Source: Streptomyces clavifer
GTDB lineage: Bacteria; Actinomycetota; Actinomycetes; Streptomycetales; Streptomycetaceae
DNA: 64,000 bases
Assembly (NCBI GenBank): GCA_014651175.1
Contig: BMWJ01000020.1
Coordinates: 18,729-82,728 of the forward strand
Reading direction: 5' to 3'
Positions 51,878 through 61,508 of the stretch are shown piece after piece (the first letter of the stretch is position 1; every line of letters starts with the position of its first letter). The notes below the pieces were generated by a model, which searched no databases, was not told the origin of the DNA, and was given only the letters and a program-made list of their open reading frames with translations. A program made the translations under genes and the position numbers.

Positions 51878-53404
51878 TCAGTTGACCTCCCGCACTCTCG
51901 CAGCGGTCCGCTTTGCCAGCTCGCGGACGCCGTTCGCGGCGTTCTCCGAGAGCTCGCCGAGTATGGCGTCGGATGCCGTGAGGAGGGCACGGGCCTCCTC
52001 GGGGCGGCCCGCGTCGGCCAGAGCGAGGGTGAGCCGGTAGTGCTCCTCGGCGATGAAGCGGCCGAGGTTGACCTGCTGCCAGTGGCGCAGTGAGTCGTCG
52101 CCCGGGGTGGCCAGGGCGTCGCGCACGGCGGCCAGACTGTCCGCCGCCTGCGGCAACTGGCCCGCCTCCCGCTCGAGGCGGGCCAGGGTGTGCCGGGCCG
52201 AAGCCCGGTCCCATGCCGTCTCCTGAAGGGCGGCGTACAGGCGCTGGGCCCGCAGCGCCTGGGGAAGGTCGCCGAGTTCCTCGAAGTCCCGGGCGAGCCC
52301 GCTCAGCAGAGCCGTGGCCAGGTTATGGGGCGCCTCGGGGCGGCGAAGTCTGCTCTGGTCCATGAAGATGTTGTCGAGTTCGCGGATCAGCGTCACCCGC
52401 GCGAGGCCCGTCATCCCCTGGTCCCGCGCCAGGTCGGTCCATGTGGAGACCGGCTCGTCCGACGGGGCCGTCCCGAACATCGACTCGTCGAGCGCCCGCG
52501 CCCACTGTTGCAACTCGTCCGCGCTTGCACCCGGTTCCGGCATACCGCCCAGGCCGCACGCCGTGTCGTAGTCCGTCTCCCGGACCTCGAGCAGCAGTGC
52601 CAGATCTCCGGTGTCCCCGCGCAGCGCCACCAGCACGGCCGCGAGCCGCAGTTCGTCCGTCATCGATGACCGCGTCTCGTGCCGCAGCAGATGCCGCAGC
52701 AGCTCCAGATCGCCCTCGGCGCGGTCGAACTGCGCGGCCCGCAGGGTGATCCGGCGCCGCACCGGGTCCTCGGCGACTTCGCGCCATGCCCTGCGGTCGC
52801 CCTCCCGCAAACAGGCGAGATCGGCGCGGCCCGCCGCGAGCACTGGCTCCCACAGCGGGGGACCGGCCGGGCCTATCCGGGCGTACGCGCGCCCCTCATC
52901 CGCGTTGAGCAGTACGAAGTCCGGCTCGGTGCGCAGCAGCGCGGCACGAAGCCTGCCCACCAGCTCGACCGGGGAGCGTTTCGGGAAGCCCAGCGCCTTA
53001 CGGAGCCCGGCCCGCTCCTCGTCGATTCCGTAGTGCTCACGGATCCCGTCCTCGGTCTCCGCGACGCACGCCAGGATCTTCTCCTCGTCGTCGTCCGGCG
53101 ACAGACGTGCGTAGCCGCGCCAACCGGGCAGACCGATCACGAGCTCCAGGGTCTCGTCGACACTGGAGCCGATAATCCCCGCGGCGCCCTCCGAGTCGGC
53201 GTAGAGCACCGAGCCGTCCGCGCATATGAAGTACGTACCGCCGGTGTCGTCCCCGGCTACCGTCTCCAGCGGGCCGCCCGAGGCGAGACGGACCTCCTCG
53301 ACATGGCCGTGGGCGGCACGCGCCAGGTCGAAGTCGAAGGGAAAGGCGGCCAGTTCGGCCAGGCGGCGGTCCTGCCGCAGTAGCCGTAGCGCGTGATCGG
53401 TCAT
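51878..53404 (-). CDS. Hypothetical protein with helical C-terminal repeats
   Basis: 508 residues from the ATG at 53404. The N-terminal 120 residues look like a SMI1/KNR4 (SUKH) type domain (GGTYFICADGSVLYADSEGA, then SVDETLELVIGLPGW). The C-terminal 200 residues are helical, TPR-like pairs (FEELGDLPQALRAQRLYAAL, RLEREAGQLPQAADSLAAVR, ADAGRPEEARALL). SUKH proteins are often immunity proteins against toxins, but no toxin gene is seen beside it. Function unknown. Confidence 0.6.
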   Translation of the reverse strand: MTDHALRLLRQDRRLAELAAFPFDFDLARAAHGHVEEVRLASGGPLETVAGDDTGGTYFICADGSVLYADSEGAAGIIGSSVDETLELVIGLPGWRGYARLSPDDDEEKILACVAETEDGIREHYGIDEERAGLRKALGFPKRSPVELVGRLRAALLRTEPDFVLLNADEGRAYARIGPAGPPLWEPVLAAGRADLACLREGDRRAWREVAEDPVRRRITLRAAQFDRAEGDLELLRHLLRHETRSSMTDELRLAAVLVALRGDTGDLALLLEVRETDYDTACGLGGMPEPGASADELQQWARALDESMFGTAPSDEPVSTWTDLARDQGMTGLARVTLIRELDNIFMDQSRLRRPEAPHNLATALLSGLARDFEELGDLPQALRAQRLYAALQETAWDRASARHTLARLEREAGQLPQAADSLAAVRDALATPGDDSLRHWQQVNLGRFIAEEHYRLTLALADAGRPEEARALLTASDAILGELSENAANGVRELAKRTAARVREVN

Positions 53405-53475
53405 GTCACAGAACGTAACACCGTCCACGGACAACGGAATCGCGCCTCTGTAGGAGGCAATCACGCACCAGCTCG

Positions 53476-54006
53476 TTAGTGGGCCTCCGCATCCTGGGCG
53501 GCAGCCAGGCGCCGAGCGTGTGCGCGGATGCGGTGGCGATCATCAGGAAAAACGCTCTGCCAATCCTCGTCAAGGCGGAACCAGGCAGCGGGCTGGCCCT
53601 GTTCCCCTCCGAGTGGGGTCGCAGGGTCGACGACGGCGGCGTAGGAAAGTCCCAGGGTGGGAGACCAGTCGGCTCGGTAGGACCGCACTGCCACGGCCGC
53701 GGGTTCTTCCAGCAGGGCGGCCCGCAGTCCAGTTTCTTCCAGCAGTTCCCTCGCCGCAGCCACGCGCGGCGCCTCGCCGGGCTCGACCTTGCCACCGGGC
53801 GGTACCCATCCACGAACACGGTGCTTGACCAGCAGCACGTGCTCAGAGGCAGGGTCGGTAACCCAGACCTCGGCCGCCAACGGCTCCATCGGGCGCTGAC
53901 GGGCTTCCTCCAGCCACGCGCTCGCGTCGTCGAATTCCAACGCGGCGAGGCGGGCATCCGCAGCTGTCTCGTCCATGACCAGCTGAACAACATCACCTTG
54001 GCTCAC
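53476..54006 (-). CDS. Nudix hydrolase
   Basis: About 176 residues from a GTG at 54006 (an ATG at 53976 is an alternative). The Nudix box is GKVEPGEAPRVAAARELLEETGL, complete with the REx2EE acidic core, near residues 80-102. A leading HVLLVKHRVRGWVPPGG strand is typical of mutT-like house-cleaning enzymes acting on nucleoside diphosphate derivatives. It ends in RRLAAAQDAEAH. The substrate is unknown. It is 72 bases from the hypothetical gene on its left, same strand. Confidence 0.85.
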   Translation of the reverse strand: MSQGDVVQLVMDETAADARLAALEFDDASAWLEEARQRPMEPLAAEVWVTDPASEHVLLVKHRVRGWVPPGGKVEPGEAPRVAAARELLEETGLRAALLEEPAAVAVRSYRADWSPTLGLSYAAVVDPATPLGGEQGQPAAWFRLDEDWQSVFPDDRHRIRAHARRLAAAQDAEAH

Positions 54007-54146
54007 AGAAGCCACCCTAGGCCGGTCTCCACCCCGGTGAGACACGACCGCTCTCCTGAGGTCGGTGCGTGTCCCGCGGGAACCGTGCCTCTGCCAGGGA
54101 GAACAGCTCCTCGGACCGCCGCAACTTCCCGAAAGGCATCCTGGTC

Positions 54147-55352
54147 ATGAACTCCAGTACGAGTGCCCCGCGATCCTGGTTAGTGCTCGGTGGGGTCCAC
54201 CTTCTCGACCGCATCGCCCCTCGACACGAGGACGACCCACTCGTCCCGGTCGAGGTTCCGCCGCAGGAAGTCTGCCGACCGGCCACCACCTTGATCGTCC
54301 GCTGGGGTCTTCTCGGAACATGCTCCGTCACGGCCCTCAGCAGCGCCGGCACCCGGCTCGGGACGGGCTGGATCAACGGCGAGAACCTGTTCCCCGACGG
54401 CCTCGTCGGCCCCGTCCTGCACGACCTGATCGGCACCCAGCCCTCGACGAGCCTGGTGCCCCTGCGCTACCTGACCGAAGGCCCCGACGGCGGCTACCAC
54501 GGGTACGCGCAGATCGAGTTTCACCCGGAGGACGGCTGCTTCCTTCGGACCACCCAGACCTCGATCGGCCATGGTCCGGTCGAGGCCCTGCCCTGGCTGG
54601 CTCACCTCCTGGCCAAGCGCCACGCGTCGAGCATGGCGCTGAACAACCACCGCCGGTACTTCCGCTTGCACTTCGAGGGCACGGAACTGGAGTTCAAGTA
54701 CACCCTCGACCCGGAGCCTGACATCTGGGCCGCGGCCATGGAACTACTCAAGGCTCCACGCCACGGGGAGCTGGACGGCTGCCGACCGGAATTCCGGAAC
54801 GAGTTCCAGATCCACCACACCGAGAATCACCTCTTCGACGTGCTGGGCCCGAGCACCGAGACCGGCTACGCCTCCTTCATCCCCACCGTCACCGCCGGAC
54901 ACGTACTCAAACGGAAGTACTTCGAGGAAGACAGCTTCGCCCGCCGCGAGGAGTTGGTCCACGGCATCGACATCACACCGGACCGCTTCGAGACCTACCT
55001 GCGCGACGAGCTGGGCCTCCACGTGCGAGCCATGCCCCCTTTCCAAAGGGTCCGCTACGACATCCAGTGTGAATCACTGCGCACAGGCCACACCTACGGG
55101 ATCATCCTCGACCGCTGCGCGCTGCTCGCAGCACCCGAGGTGGTCCTCTCCCAGTGCGAGCTGGATTACCTGCGCTCCCGCAGCGTGCTGCAACAGGACC
55201 GCGACGAGGTCCTGAGCGAGATGCACCGGATCGACACCTGGCTGAGCTCTCACCTCAGCAGCCGAGGCTGGGCGACCGAGCACACCTTCTACTCCAAGAG
55301 GAGCTTCTTGCGCGAAGCGGTCGCAGCCCGCTCTGATCTCACCAGTTCCTGA
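54147..55352 (+). CDS. Hypothetical protein, start uncertain
   Basis: 401 residues if the ATG at 54147 is used. The segment from about 54330 on has strong third-position GC and reads like real protein: GTGWINGENLFPDGLVGPVL, PDGGYHGYAQIEFHPEDGCF, then EFQIHHTENHLFDVLGPSTE, and a helical end with LSQCELDYLRSRSV. The first 60 codons have poorer coding character, and the opposite strand there reads protein-like (GALVLEFMTRMPFGKLRRSE), so the true start may be later. The C-terminal half may be a CYTH-type fold, but this is not certain. Confidence 0.55.
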   Translation: MNSSTSAPRSWLVLGGVHLLDRIAPRHEDDPLVPVEVPPQEVCRPATTLIVRWGLLGTCSVTALSSAGTRLGTGWINGENLFPDGLVGPVLHDLIGTQPSTSLVPLRYLTEGPDGGYHGYAQIEFHPEDGCFLRTTQTSIGHGPVEALPWLAHLLAKRHASSMALNNHRRYFRLHFEGTELEFKYTLDPEPDIWAAAMELLKAPRHGELDGCRPEFRNEFQIHHTENHLFDVLGPSTETGYASFIPTVTAGHVLKRKYFEEDSFARREELVHGIDITPDRFETYLRDELGLHVRAMPPFQRVRYDIQCESLRTGHTYGIILDRCALLAAPEVVLSQCELDYLRSRSVLQQDRDEVLSEMHRIDTWLSSHLSSRGWATEHTFYSKRSFLREAVAARSDLTSS

Positions 55353-55608
55353 TCGGCGCCCTGTCGCGATCCGATCCCGCTCCTCTCGGCGCACCCGCCT
55401 TCGCCCCTGAGGCTCCGACCGTCGGCGTTTCGGACAACTTGCCTCCTCTACAGCCCTGTTGGGCGAGACGGGTCGATGCATCCCCCACATTCCGACACGC
55501 GCTGATTCTCGGGGATCCAACAGCGACCGAAAAACACCAGTTCGAAATCCATGGCGGGGTCGTTGAGCTTCCCGACCACGCCGGACGACCGTGCAGGAGG
55601 ACCCGCTC

Positions 55609-57499
55609 TTGACCTCGACCCCCGTGACCGAGCAGCAGAAATCGACGCCACCTCCGCCCCCGCCGGCGGAGATCACCTACAGCGGGCAGTACTCCGTCAA
55701 CCCCCTCGCCGAGGTCTCGTTCCGGCGCATGTGCGCGCAGATCCCCGCCGTCCTGGGCCGGATCGCGACGCTGTCGTGGCGAACCGACCGGCGTGCCATT
55801 CAGCTACTTCTCGGCTGCCAGCTGCTCACGGGCGTCTCGGCAGCAGTGCTCCTGACCGCCACCGCCCGCGCCATGGGGCCGGTACTCGGGGCCGGGTCCG
55901 CCGGGGGCCGGTTGCGTGGCGCACTGCCTGCACTGCTGGTGGTGGCACTTGCCGCGGCACTGGCTCGCACCGCCGGGGTGGTAGCCGCGTACGCGGAGCG
56001 GCGGATCACGCCTCTGCTGACGACGGTGACGGACTCGGCGCTCGTCGAGGCGGTGTGCCGAGTGGAGGCTGTGGCATACGCGGAGGACGGCTTCTCCGAC
56101 CGGCGCGAGGCGGCCGAGATGGGGGTGACGCGTACCCACGTGATGGTGGCCGACGCGCAGCGGTTCATGTCGGCGGTGATCCGCATGATCACCGCTGGGG
56201 GCGTGCTGTCGGTGCTGAATCCCCTGCTGGTCCCGCTGCTCCTGCTCGCCGTCCTGCCGGCCGGTGTCGGCGCCGTGCTGAGCGCCAGGGTCGACTACCA
56301 GATTCACTACGGCAACATCGCCGACCGCAACGTGCGCGGCATGATGCGCTGGTGGGCGACCGAGTCCAAGTACAGCGACGAAGTCCGCGCGAACTCCATG
56401 AGCAACTACCTCGTCTACTGGTACCGGGCTCTGTCCGACCGCTGTGACCGACGCACCCTGGCCGCCGCGCCGCGGACCCTGCGTATCGGCCTGCTGTCGG
56501 CGCTGGCCGGTGGCGTCTTCCTCGTGGCGACGTGGGGGGCTCTGGCGTGGCTCGCGGTCTCCGGCCGGATCGACCTGGCGGTCGCGGCGACGGCCGTGAT
56601 CGCCGTGCAGACCACGCTCGCCGCCTTGTCCCAGGTCGTCATCGGCGCCGCCGCGGTCTTCCACACCAGCCTCTACCTCGGTGACATGCAGTCCTTCCTC
56701 GACGACGCCGCCGAACGCGCCCCCAAGCGTGGTCCCCACCGTGTGGCCGCACCGGTCGACGAGATCCGCTTGGAGGAGGTCGTCTACCAGTACCCGGGCA
56801 AGGACAAGCCCGCCGTCGACGGCGTCTCGCTCACCCTGCGGCGCGGCCAGATCCTCGCCATCGTGGGGGGCGAACGGCTCGGGGAAGAGCACCCTCACCC
56901 GTCTGCTGACCGGGGTCTATCTGGCGGACAAGGGAACGGTCTCGTGGAACGGCACCGACCTTGCCGGGGTGGACCCCGCCACAGTCTGGGCGCAGACCGG
57001 TCTGGTGCCGCAGATCTTCGGGCAGTGGCCGCTGCGCCTGCGCGAGAACGTGACCCTTGGTCAACCGCACAGCTACGACGACGCCCCGGTATGGGCGGCG
57101 ATCGACGCGGTCGGTCTGCGCGATGCCGTCGAAGACCTCCCCACCGGTCTCGACACCCTCCTGGCCCGGGACATCTTCGGCGGGACCGAACTCTCCGGCG
57201 GTCAGTGGCAGCGCATCGCGTGCTCCAGGGCCCTCTACCGCCGACCCGAGCTGCTGATCCTCGACGAGCCCACCTCCCAGATGGATCCGCGAGGCGAGCA
57301 CCAGATCTTCGAGCAGATCAAGGCCATCTCCGCCGACCGCATCACGATCGTGGTCACCCACCGCCTGGAGAACACCAAGATCGCCGATCACATCATCGTT
57401 CTGGAGAGCGGCCGGATCACCGAGCAGGGCCGGTACGACGACCTCGCCCACGGCGCCGGCACCTTCGCCGAACTCCTGGAACTCTCCCAGGACCGCTGA
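55609..57499 (+). pseudogene. ABC exporter (fused membrane and ATPase domains), frameshifted in Walker A
   Basis: Start TTG at 55609 with AGGAGG eight bases before. Six membrane helices (residues about 60-380) are followed by an ATPase domain. Inside Walker A a run of six G (56865-56870) breaks the frame; with one G fewer the sequence reads on as NGSGKSTLTRLL, a Q-loop LVPQIFGQ, signature LSGGQWQR, Walker B LLILDEPTSQMD and VTHRLENTK. As deposited, the membrane half is followed by nonsense and the ATPase half has no partner. Family members export peptides or lipids. It heads a cluster with MFS and methyltransferase genes. Confidence 0.85.
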
Positions 57500-57567
57500 C
57501 CGCTCTCTCGCCGCCACCCGCCCCGTCCCTGCCGCCCGGCAGGGACGGGCACCATCAAGGAGAATCC

Positions 57568-58578
57568 GTGCCTCCACTCCTCACCAGCGCCCCGGCGTCG
57601 GCATGGACGAGTCGGTCCTTCCGGTACCTCCTCGGCAGCGAGACCACGAGCCTGACCGGTTCTGCGGTGAGCACCGTCGCGCTGGCCGCGCTGGCCGTCC
57701 TCGAACTGCGGGCAACGACCGCGGAGGTCGCCCTGCTGGCCTTCGTCGGGCAGCTGCCGAACGCATGCGCGCTGTGGGCTGGAGCCTTTTCCGACCGGTA
57801 TGACAAGCGGCGCCAGTTGCTGGGCTCGGACTTCGCAGCGGCCGGCGCCCTGGTGTCCGTTCCGGTCGCCGCCGTGGCTGGAGTGCTGACCATCGGCCAG
57901 CTGTACGCGGTTCTCTTCCTTGTCGGCTCGGCCCGGGTCGTGCACGACGCCGCGGCGATCAGCCTGCTGCCCGCCGTCGTCCCACCTCCCCAGCTCCAGA
58001 ACGCCAACTCCGCTCTGGGCGCGGCATCGTCCGTCGCCGACAGTGCCGGCAGCAACGTGGGCGCCGCACTCGTCGGTGGCGTCGGACCAGCGATGGCGGT
58101 GCTCGCCGACGTCGCCTCCTTCGTCTGCTCCGCCGTGCTCCTGTGGCGTGTCGGCCCCGCGCAACCCCCTGTGCGACCTGGTCCCGACCGGCGCAGTCTC
58201 CTGCACGACATCGCCGCAGGGGTGCGGTACGTGATCGGACAGGCCACGATCCGCACGGTGATCGCGGCCCTGGCCACTCTCTCGTTCGGCATGGCGATCA
58301 TGAACACGTACTGGGCGCTCTATCTCCTGACGGCGCTCGACGTCTCTCCGACCGCCTTCGGAGTGATCATGGGGACCGCTGGAAGCCGCCCCCTGGCTGC
58401 CGCGACCGCCGGGGCACTCGCGCTCGTCCTGGACGTGCCGGCCGTCCTCGCCGTGGGTGCCCTCCTCCAGGTCCTGCCGACGCTCCTGCTGCTGGCTTCC
58501 CCCGTACTCGCTCTGCGGGCCATGCCTATCCCACCCACCCCAGCGGCTGTGCCGCCCGCCCGAGAAGGAGCCTCATGA
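57568..58578 (+). CDS. MFS transporter, shortened
   Basis: 336 residues from a GTG at 57568 with AAGGAG. Helices 1-8 and motif A (GAFSDRYDKRRQLLG) are normal, but after GVIMGTAGSRPLAAATAGAL only two more helices follow, so about two helices are missing compared with a 12-helix carrier of the enterobactin-exporter group. An internal deletion is likely, though a functional 10-helix form cannot be excluded. The stop overlaps the methyltransferase start (ATGA), so the genes are co-translated. Confidence 0.75.
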   Translation: MPPLLTSAPASAWTSRSFRYLLGSETTSLTGSAVSTVALAALAVLELRATTAEVALLAFVGQLPNACALWAGAFSDRYDKRRQLLGSDFAAAGALVSVPVAAVAGVLTIGQLYAVLFLVGSARVVHDAAAISLLPAVVPPPQLQNANSALGAASSVADSAGSNVGAALVGGVGPAMAVLADVASFVCSAVLLWRVGPAQPPVRPGPDRRSLLHDIAAGVRYVIGQATIRTVIAALATLSFGMAIMNTYWALYLLTALDVSPTAFGVIMGTAGSRPLAAATAGALALVLDVPAVLAVGALLQVLPTLLLLASPVLALRAMPIPPTPAAVPPAREGAS

Positions 58579-59165
58579 GCACCACAACGTCCACCGCGAG
58601 CCCCGGCTACTGGGAGGCGCTCTGGGCCGAAGGCCGCCGCTATCGGCAGCCGTGCGAGGCCGAGGAGAAGCTGATGGCCGAACATCTCGGCCCCGGTAGG
58701 GGTCGCCCCGCCCTCGACATCGGCACCGGTGACGGCCGCCTCGCCCGCCACCTCCACCACGAACTCGGGTACCGCACGACCGGCGTCGACTGCTCGCCCA
58801 GCGCGGTCGCGCTCGCCGCCGCCCACGACAGCGACGCCGGGTCGGCACCGATGTGGCAGTGCCTGGACTTCGCCAATGCCACCCTCACCACCCTGCCGGA
58901 CCCGGCCTACGTCCTCATCACCTGCCGACTGGTCTACCGGTGGATGGACGACAAGCCGGCCTTCCTCGGCCGTGTCCGCCGCCTGCTCGCGCCTGGCGGA
59001 ACTTTCTGGGTCGTCACCGAGATCGCCGGCCGCCGCACGACCACCGACCCGAACCGCTTCGGACTCGGCATCCCGCTGGCGGACGCCGAGCTGCTCACGA
59101 CCGGCTGGTCCGTCGTGCGCACCGCCGACCTCGACGTCCTACGCTGCTATGCCCTACGCCCCTGA
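58575..59165 (+). CDS. SAM-dependent methyltransferase
   Basis: 196 residues. Motif I is ALDIGTGDGRLARHLH, the acidic residue follows in YRTTGVDCSPSAV, and LAPGGTFWVVTEI is the post-motif. Short and compact. It lies between the MFS and the second methyltransferase, 32 bases from the latter. Substrate unknown; the small C-terminal domain suggests a small molecule. Confidence 0.85.
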   Translation: MSTTTSTASPGYWEALWAEGRRYRQPCEAEEKLMAEHLGPGRGRPALDIGTGDGRLARHLHHELGYRTTGVDCSPSAVALAAAHDSDAGSAPMWQCLDFANATLTTLPDPAYVLITCRLVYRWMDDKPAFLGRVRRLLAPGGTFWVVTEIAGRRTTTDPNRFGLGIPLADAELLTTGWSVVRTADLDVLRCYALRP

Positions 59166-59197
59166 TCATCCGCCCCGCGAACGAAAGGAAGTACCTC

Positions 59198-60043
59198 GTG
59201 CTGGACGTCGAGAAGAGCATCGGCGAGATCTGGACCCTTTACGGCCGTCATCAGCTCAGCCGGACCTTCGATCTGCCGGAGCTGGACGGCTGGGCCTGGG
59301 ACGTCCCGCAGGCCGGTCCCGGCATCGACGTGTTCGGTGACGTGGCCGGCCTTCGCGTCCTGGACCTCGGAGCCGGGGTCGGTCGGCACGCCGCACGCCT
59401 CGCCGCCCTCGGCGCCGACGTCACCGCCGTCGACGCCTCCCCCACGCAGCACCAGCGCGCGCTCGACCGCTACCCCGAGACCCCCGGCTTGCGCCTGGTG
59501 TGCGCCGACGCCGTCGACCACCTCCAGCAAGCCGCCCCCTACGACCTGATCTACTCCGTCAGCGGCATGCCCTTCCTGGATCCGCACCGCCTGCTGCCCG
59601 CCTTGGCCACCGGCCTCAAGCCCGGAGGGCGGCTGTTGTTCAGCGCGCTGCACACCAACTCGGCCGGCGACGGGCCGTCTGACTCCGTCACCGCACGGAC
59701 CGAGATCCTGAGGCTGCCCGGCACAGACACGGAGCACCGGATGCATATGTGGGTCCTCGAGCCCCACCTTTGGGAGAACCTCCTCATTGACCACGGCCTC
59801 GTCCTGGACACGGTGACGACGATCGACTCCCCGCAGGCTGGCCAGCCGCTGTCGTACCGGCTGTACGCGGCCCGCCGCCCGGAACGAATCCGCAGCCGGT
59901 CCCGAACATCGGCGCCACCCGCGCCGCACGCGGCGCTGGGGGTCGGCATCATCGTGCACGGCACTGACGGCATCCTGCTGGGACGCCACCGCCGCGGAAC
60001 GTGGGAATTGCCTGGTGGATCGGTGGAGCCCCGCGAGACCTAG
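59198..60043 (+). CDS. Methyltransferase fused to a truncated Nudix domain
   Basis: 281 residues from a GTG at 59198. Residues 1-225 form a methyltransferase with VLDLGAGVGRHAARLA. After a linker (RSRSRTSAPPAPHAA), residues 240-280 are the opening of a Nudix domain: GVGIIVHGTDGILLGRHR, then WELPGGSVEPRE, where the stop cuts off the box before REx2EE. Bifunctional methyltransferase/Nudix proteins exist in Streptomyces, so this looks like a clipped member. The frame ends 188 bases before a MITE-like repeat. Confidence 0.78.
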   Translation: MLDVEKSIGEIWTLYGRHQLSRTFDLPELDGWAWDVPQAGPGIDVFGDVAGLRVLDLGAGVGRHAARLAALGADVTAVDASPTQHQRALDRYPETPGLRLVCADAVDHLQQAAPYDLIYSVSGMPFLDPHRLLPALATGLKPGGRLLFSALHTNSAGDGPSDSVTARTEILRLPGTDTEHRMHMWVLEPHLWENLLIDHGLVLDTVTTIDSPQAGQPLSYRLYAARRPERIRSRSRTSAPPAPHAALGVGIIVHGTDGILLGRHRRGTWELPGGSVEPRET

Positions 60044-60230
60044 TCCTCGCCGTATGGCTCGACGAAGAGACAGAGATCGCCGTTGCCTGCATTCTCCACA
60101 GGCAGCCTGCAGCGCCCCACTCGTCCCCCCAAGACCGGCACTCCGATGAGCCACTCCACACTATCCGCCCACACCAGCCTCGCCAGACTCAAGCCACCTG
60201 TCCCTCCAAGTCCCTTGCGGGGAAGCCCTT

Positions 60231-60343
60231 ACGACCTCGTGCACGATAAGAATCGCCGCAGGTCGAGGACTTGTGGCGTTTTGGTGCTCGAGCCCCTGAC
60301 CTGCAGCGATATGGCGGTCAGCGCTTATCGTGCACGAGGTCGT
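60231..60343. repeat. MITE-like element with 20-bp perfect terminal inverted repeats
   Basis: The arms at 60231-60250 and 60324-60343 are exact reverse complements. Inside, an imperfect inverted repeat continues (about 60251-60268 against 60293-60312). The 113-bp unit has no coding capacity and would fold into a long hairpin. It lies just after the truncated methyltransferase-Nudix gene. Whether it is a mobile miniature element or a transcription terminator is not decided. Confidence 0.75.
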
Positions 60344-60472
60344 TAGGCGTTCACCACACCGCTTCCTATCCACCCCGCACAAGCAACGCGCTCGAGAAGC
60401 AAGGGAACGATCTGGTCTTCAGCGTCCCCGGACCACCGCCGCGTTGCAGTGAGCGTCCCTGGGCGCCATTAC

Positions 60473-60515
60473 TTGGCTAGCCACACAATCGGTGCTACTT
60501 TTATGTGGCTGGCCA
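60473..60515 (+). promoter_or_regulatory. Promoter with paired operator for the MarR regulator
   Basis: The palindrome TGGCTAGCCA (60474-60483) and near-palindrome TGGCTGGCCA (60506-60515) are 32 bases centre to centre, three helical turns. They overlap a -35 TTGGCT (60473) and -10 TACTTT (60496) with a 17-base spacer, 41 bases before the oxidoreductase start. This is a likely binding site of the downstream MarR protein. Confidence 0.55.
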
Positions 60516-60556
60516 CGGAAGATGTTGGTGCGGCATCCACACTGAGGAGAGCAGTC

Positions 60557-61471
60557 ATGAAGGCCATCATTTTCGACGCGTTCGGCGGCGCCGAGGTCCT
60601 GCACGAGGCGGAGATCGACACCCCCCAGCCCGGCCCCGGCCAGGTCCGTGTGCGCGTCCATGCTGTCGGCGTCAACCCGGTGGACGGCAAGATCCGCACC
60701 GGCGGTATGGAGGCCATCTTCCCCACCACCCTCCCCGCCGTGCCCGGCGGGGAGATCGCTGGAGTGGTCGACGCCGTCGGCGAGGGCGTCGACCACCTCA
60801 AGGCCGGAGACGAGGTCCTCGGCTGGTCCGACACCGGCTCATACGCCCAGTACGCCCTGGCCTCCGCCGCCGTCCTCGCGCCCAAGCCCGCCGGTCTGGA
60901 CTGGACTCACGCCGCCGCCCTGCCCGTGGCGACCGACGGCGCCGAACGGGTCCTGGACCTGCTCGGTGTCACCTCCGGTGAGACGCTGCTGATCCACGGC
61001 GCCTCCGGGGCGCTGGGCACCATCGCCGTCCAACTGGCCGTCGCCCGCGGCGCCCGCGTCATCGGCACCGCGGGCCCGGCCAACCAGGAGTACGTCACCT
61101 CTCTCGGCGCCACCGCAGTGGTCTACGGCGACAACCTGGTCGAGCGGGTTCGTACGCTTGCGCCCGAAGGGGTGAACGCCGTCTTCGACGCCGCGGGCAA
61201 GGGCGCGCTGGGGGACTCCATCACCCTGCGCGGCGGCACCGACCGGATCGTCACCACCGCCGACTTCCGCGCCGCTGAGCTCGGCGTCGTCTTCGCCGAG
61301 GGTCCCCAGCGCCGCTCCGCCGCCCGCCTCGCCGAGCTGGCCCAGCAGGCTGCTGACGGCACCCTGATCACCACGATCAGCGCCACCCACCCCCTCGCCG
61401 ACGCGGCCAAGGCCCAGCAGGCCAGCGACGCCGGCCACAACCGCGGCAAGATCGTCCTCACCGTCAACTAG
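60557..61471 (+). CDS. Zinc-independent NAD(P)H quinone oxidoreductase
   Basis: 304 residues from an ATG with GAGGAG before it. An MDR-type fold: MKAIIFDAFGGAEVLHEAEI, VGVNPVDGKIRTGGM, and the Rossmann motif HGASGALGTIAVQLA near 145-160. No catalytic zinc ligands are present (no GHE at the expected site), as in quinone oxidoreductases. It reduces quinones or unsaturated carbonyls with NADPH. It is followed 37 bases later by a MarR regulator on the same strand, an arrangement typical for oxidative-stress or quinone response. Confidence 0.88.
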   Translation: MKAIIFDAFGGAEVLHEAEIDTPQPGPGQVRVRVHAVGVNPVDGKIRTGGMEAIFPTTLPAVPGGEIAGVVDAVGEGVDHLKAGDEVLGWSDTGSYAQYALASAAVLAPKPAGLDWTHAAALPVATDGAERVLDLLGVTSGETLLIHGASGALGTIAVQLAVARGARVIGTAGPANQEYVTSLGATAVVYGDNLVERVRTLAPEGVNAVFDAAGKGALGDSITLRGGTDRIVTTADFRAAELGVVFAEGPQRRSAARLAELAQQAADGTLITTISATHPLADAAKAQQASDAGHNRGKIVLTVN

Positions 61472-61508
61472 TCCGCCAGCCCACTTGCTGTGGGATGAGG
61501 GAGCACCC

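Larger units (their letters stand above)
60044..60556 (+). other. Gap carrying the repeat and the qor promoter
   Basis: About 510 bases with no intact gene. The first 180 bases include the lost 3' end of the Nudix domain and a frame reading SLARLKPPVPPSPLRGSPYD that runs into the repeat. The right end has the promoter and operators of the oxidoreductase gene. Confidence 0.5.

Noticed and set aside
54017-54436. Minus-strand frame overlapping the start of the 54.1-55.4 kb gene
   Set aside because: A short stretch looks protein-like but there is no start, and the forward frame downstream is clearly coding; kept only as a reason for start uncertainty.
55448-55651. Minus-strand cysteine-containing short frame before the ABC exporter as a precursor peptide
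   Set aside because: No ribosome site, starts inside the ABC gene and no matching modification enzymes are nearby.
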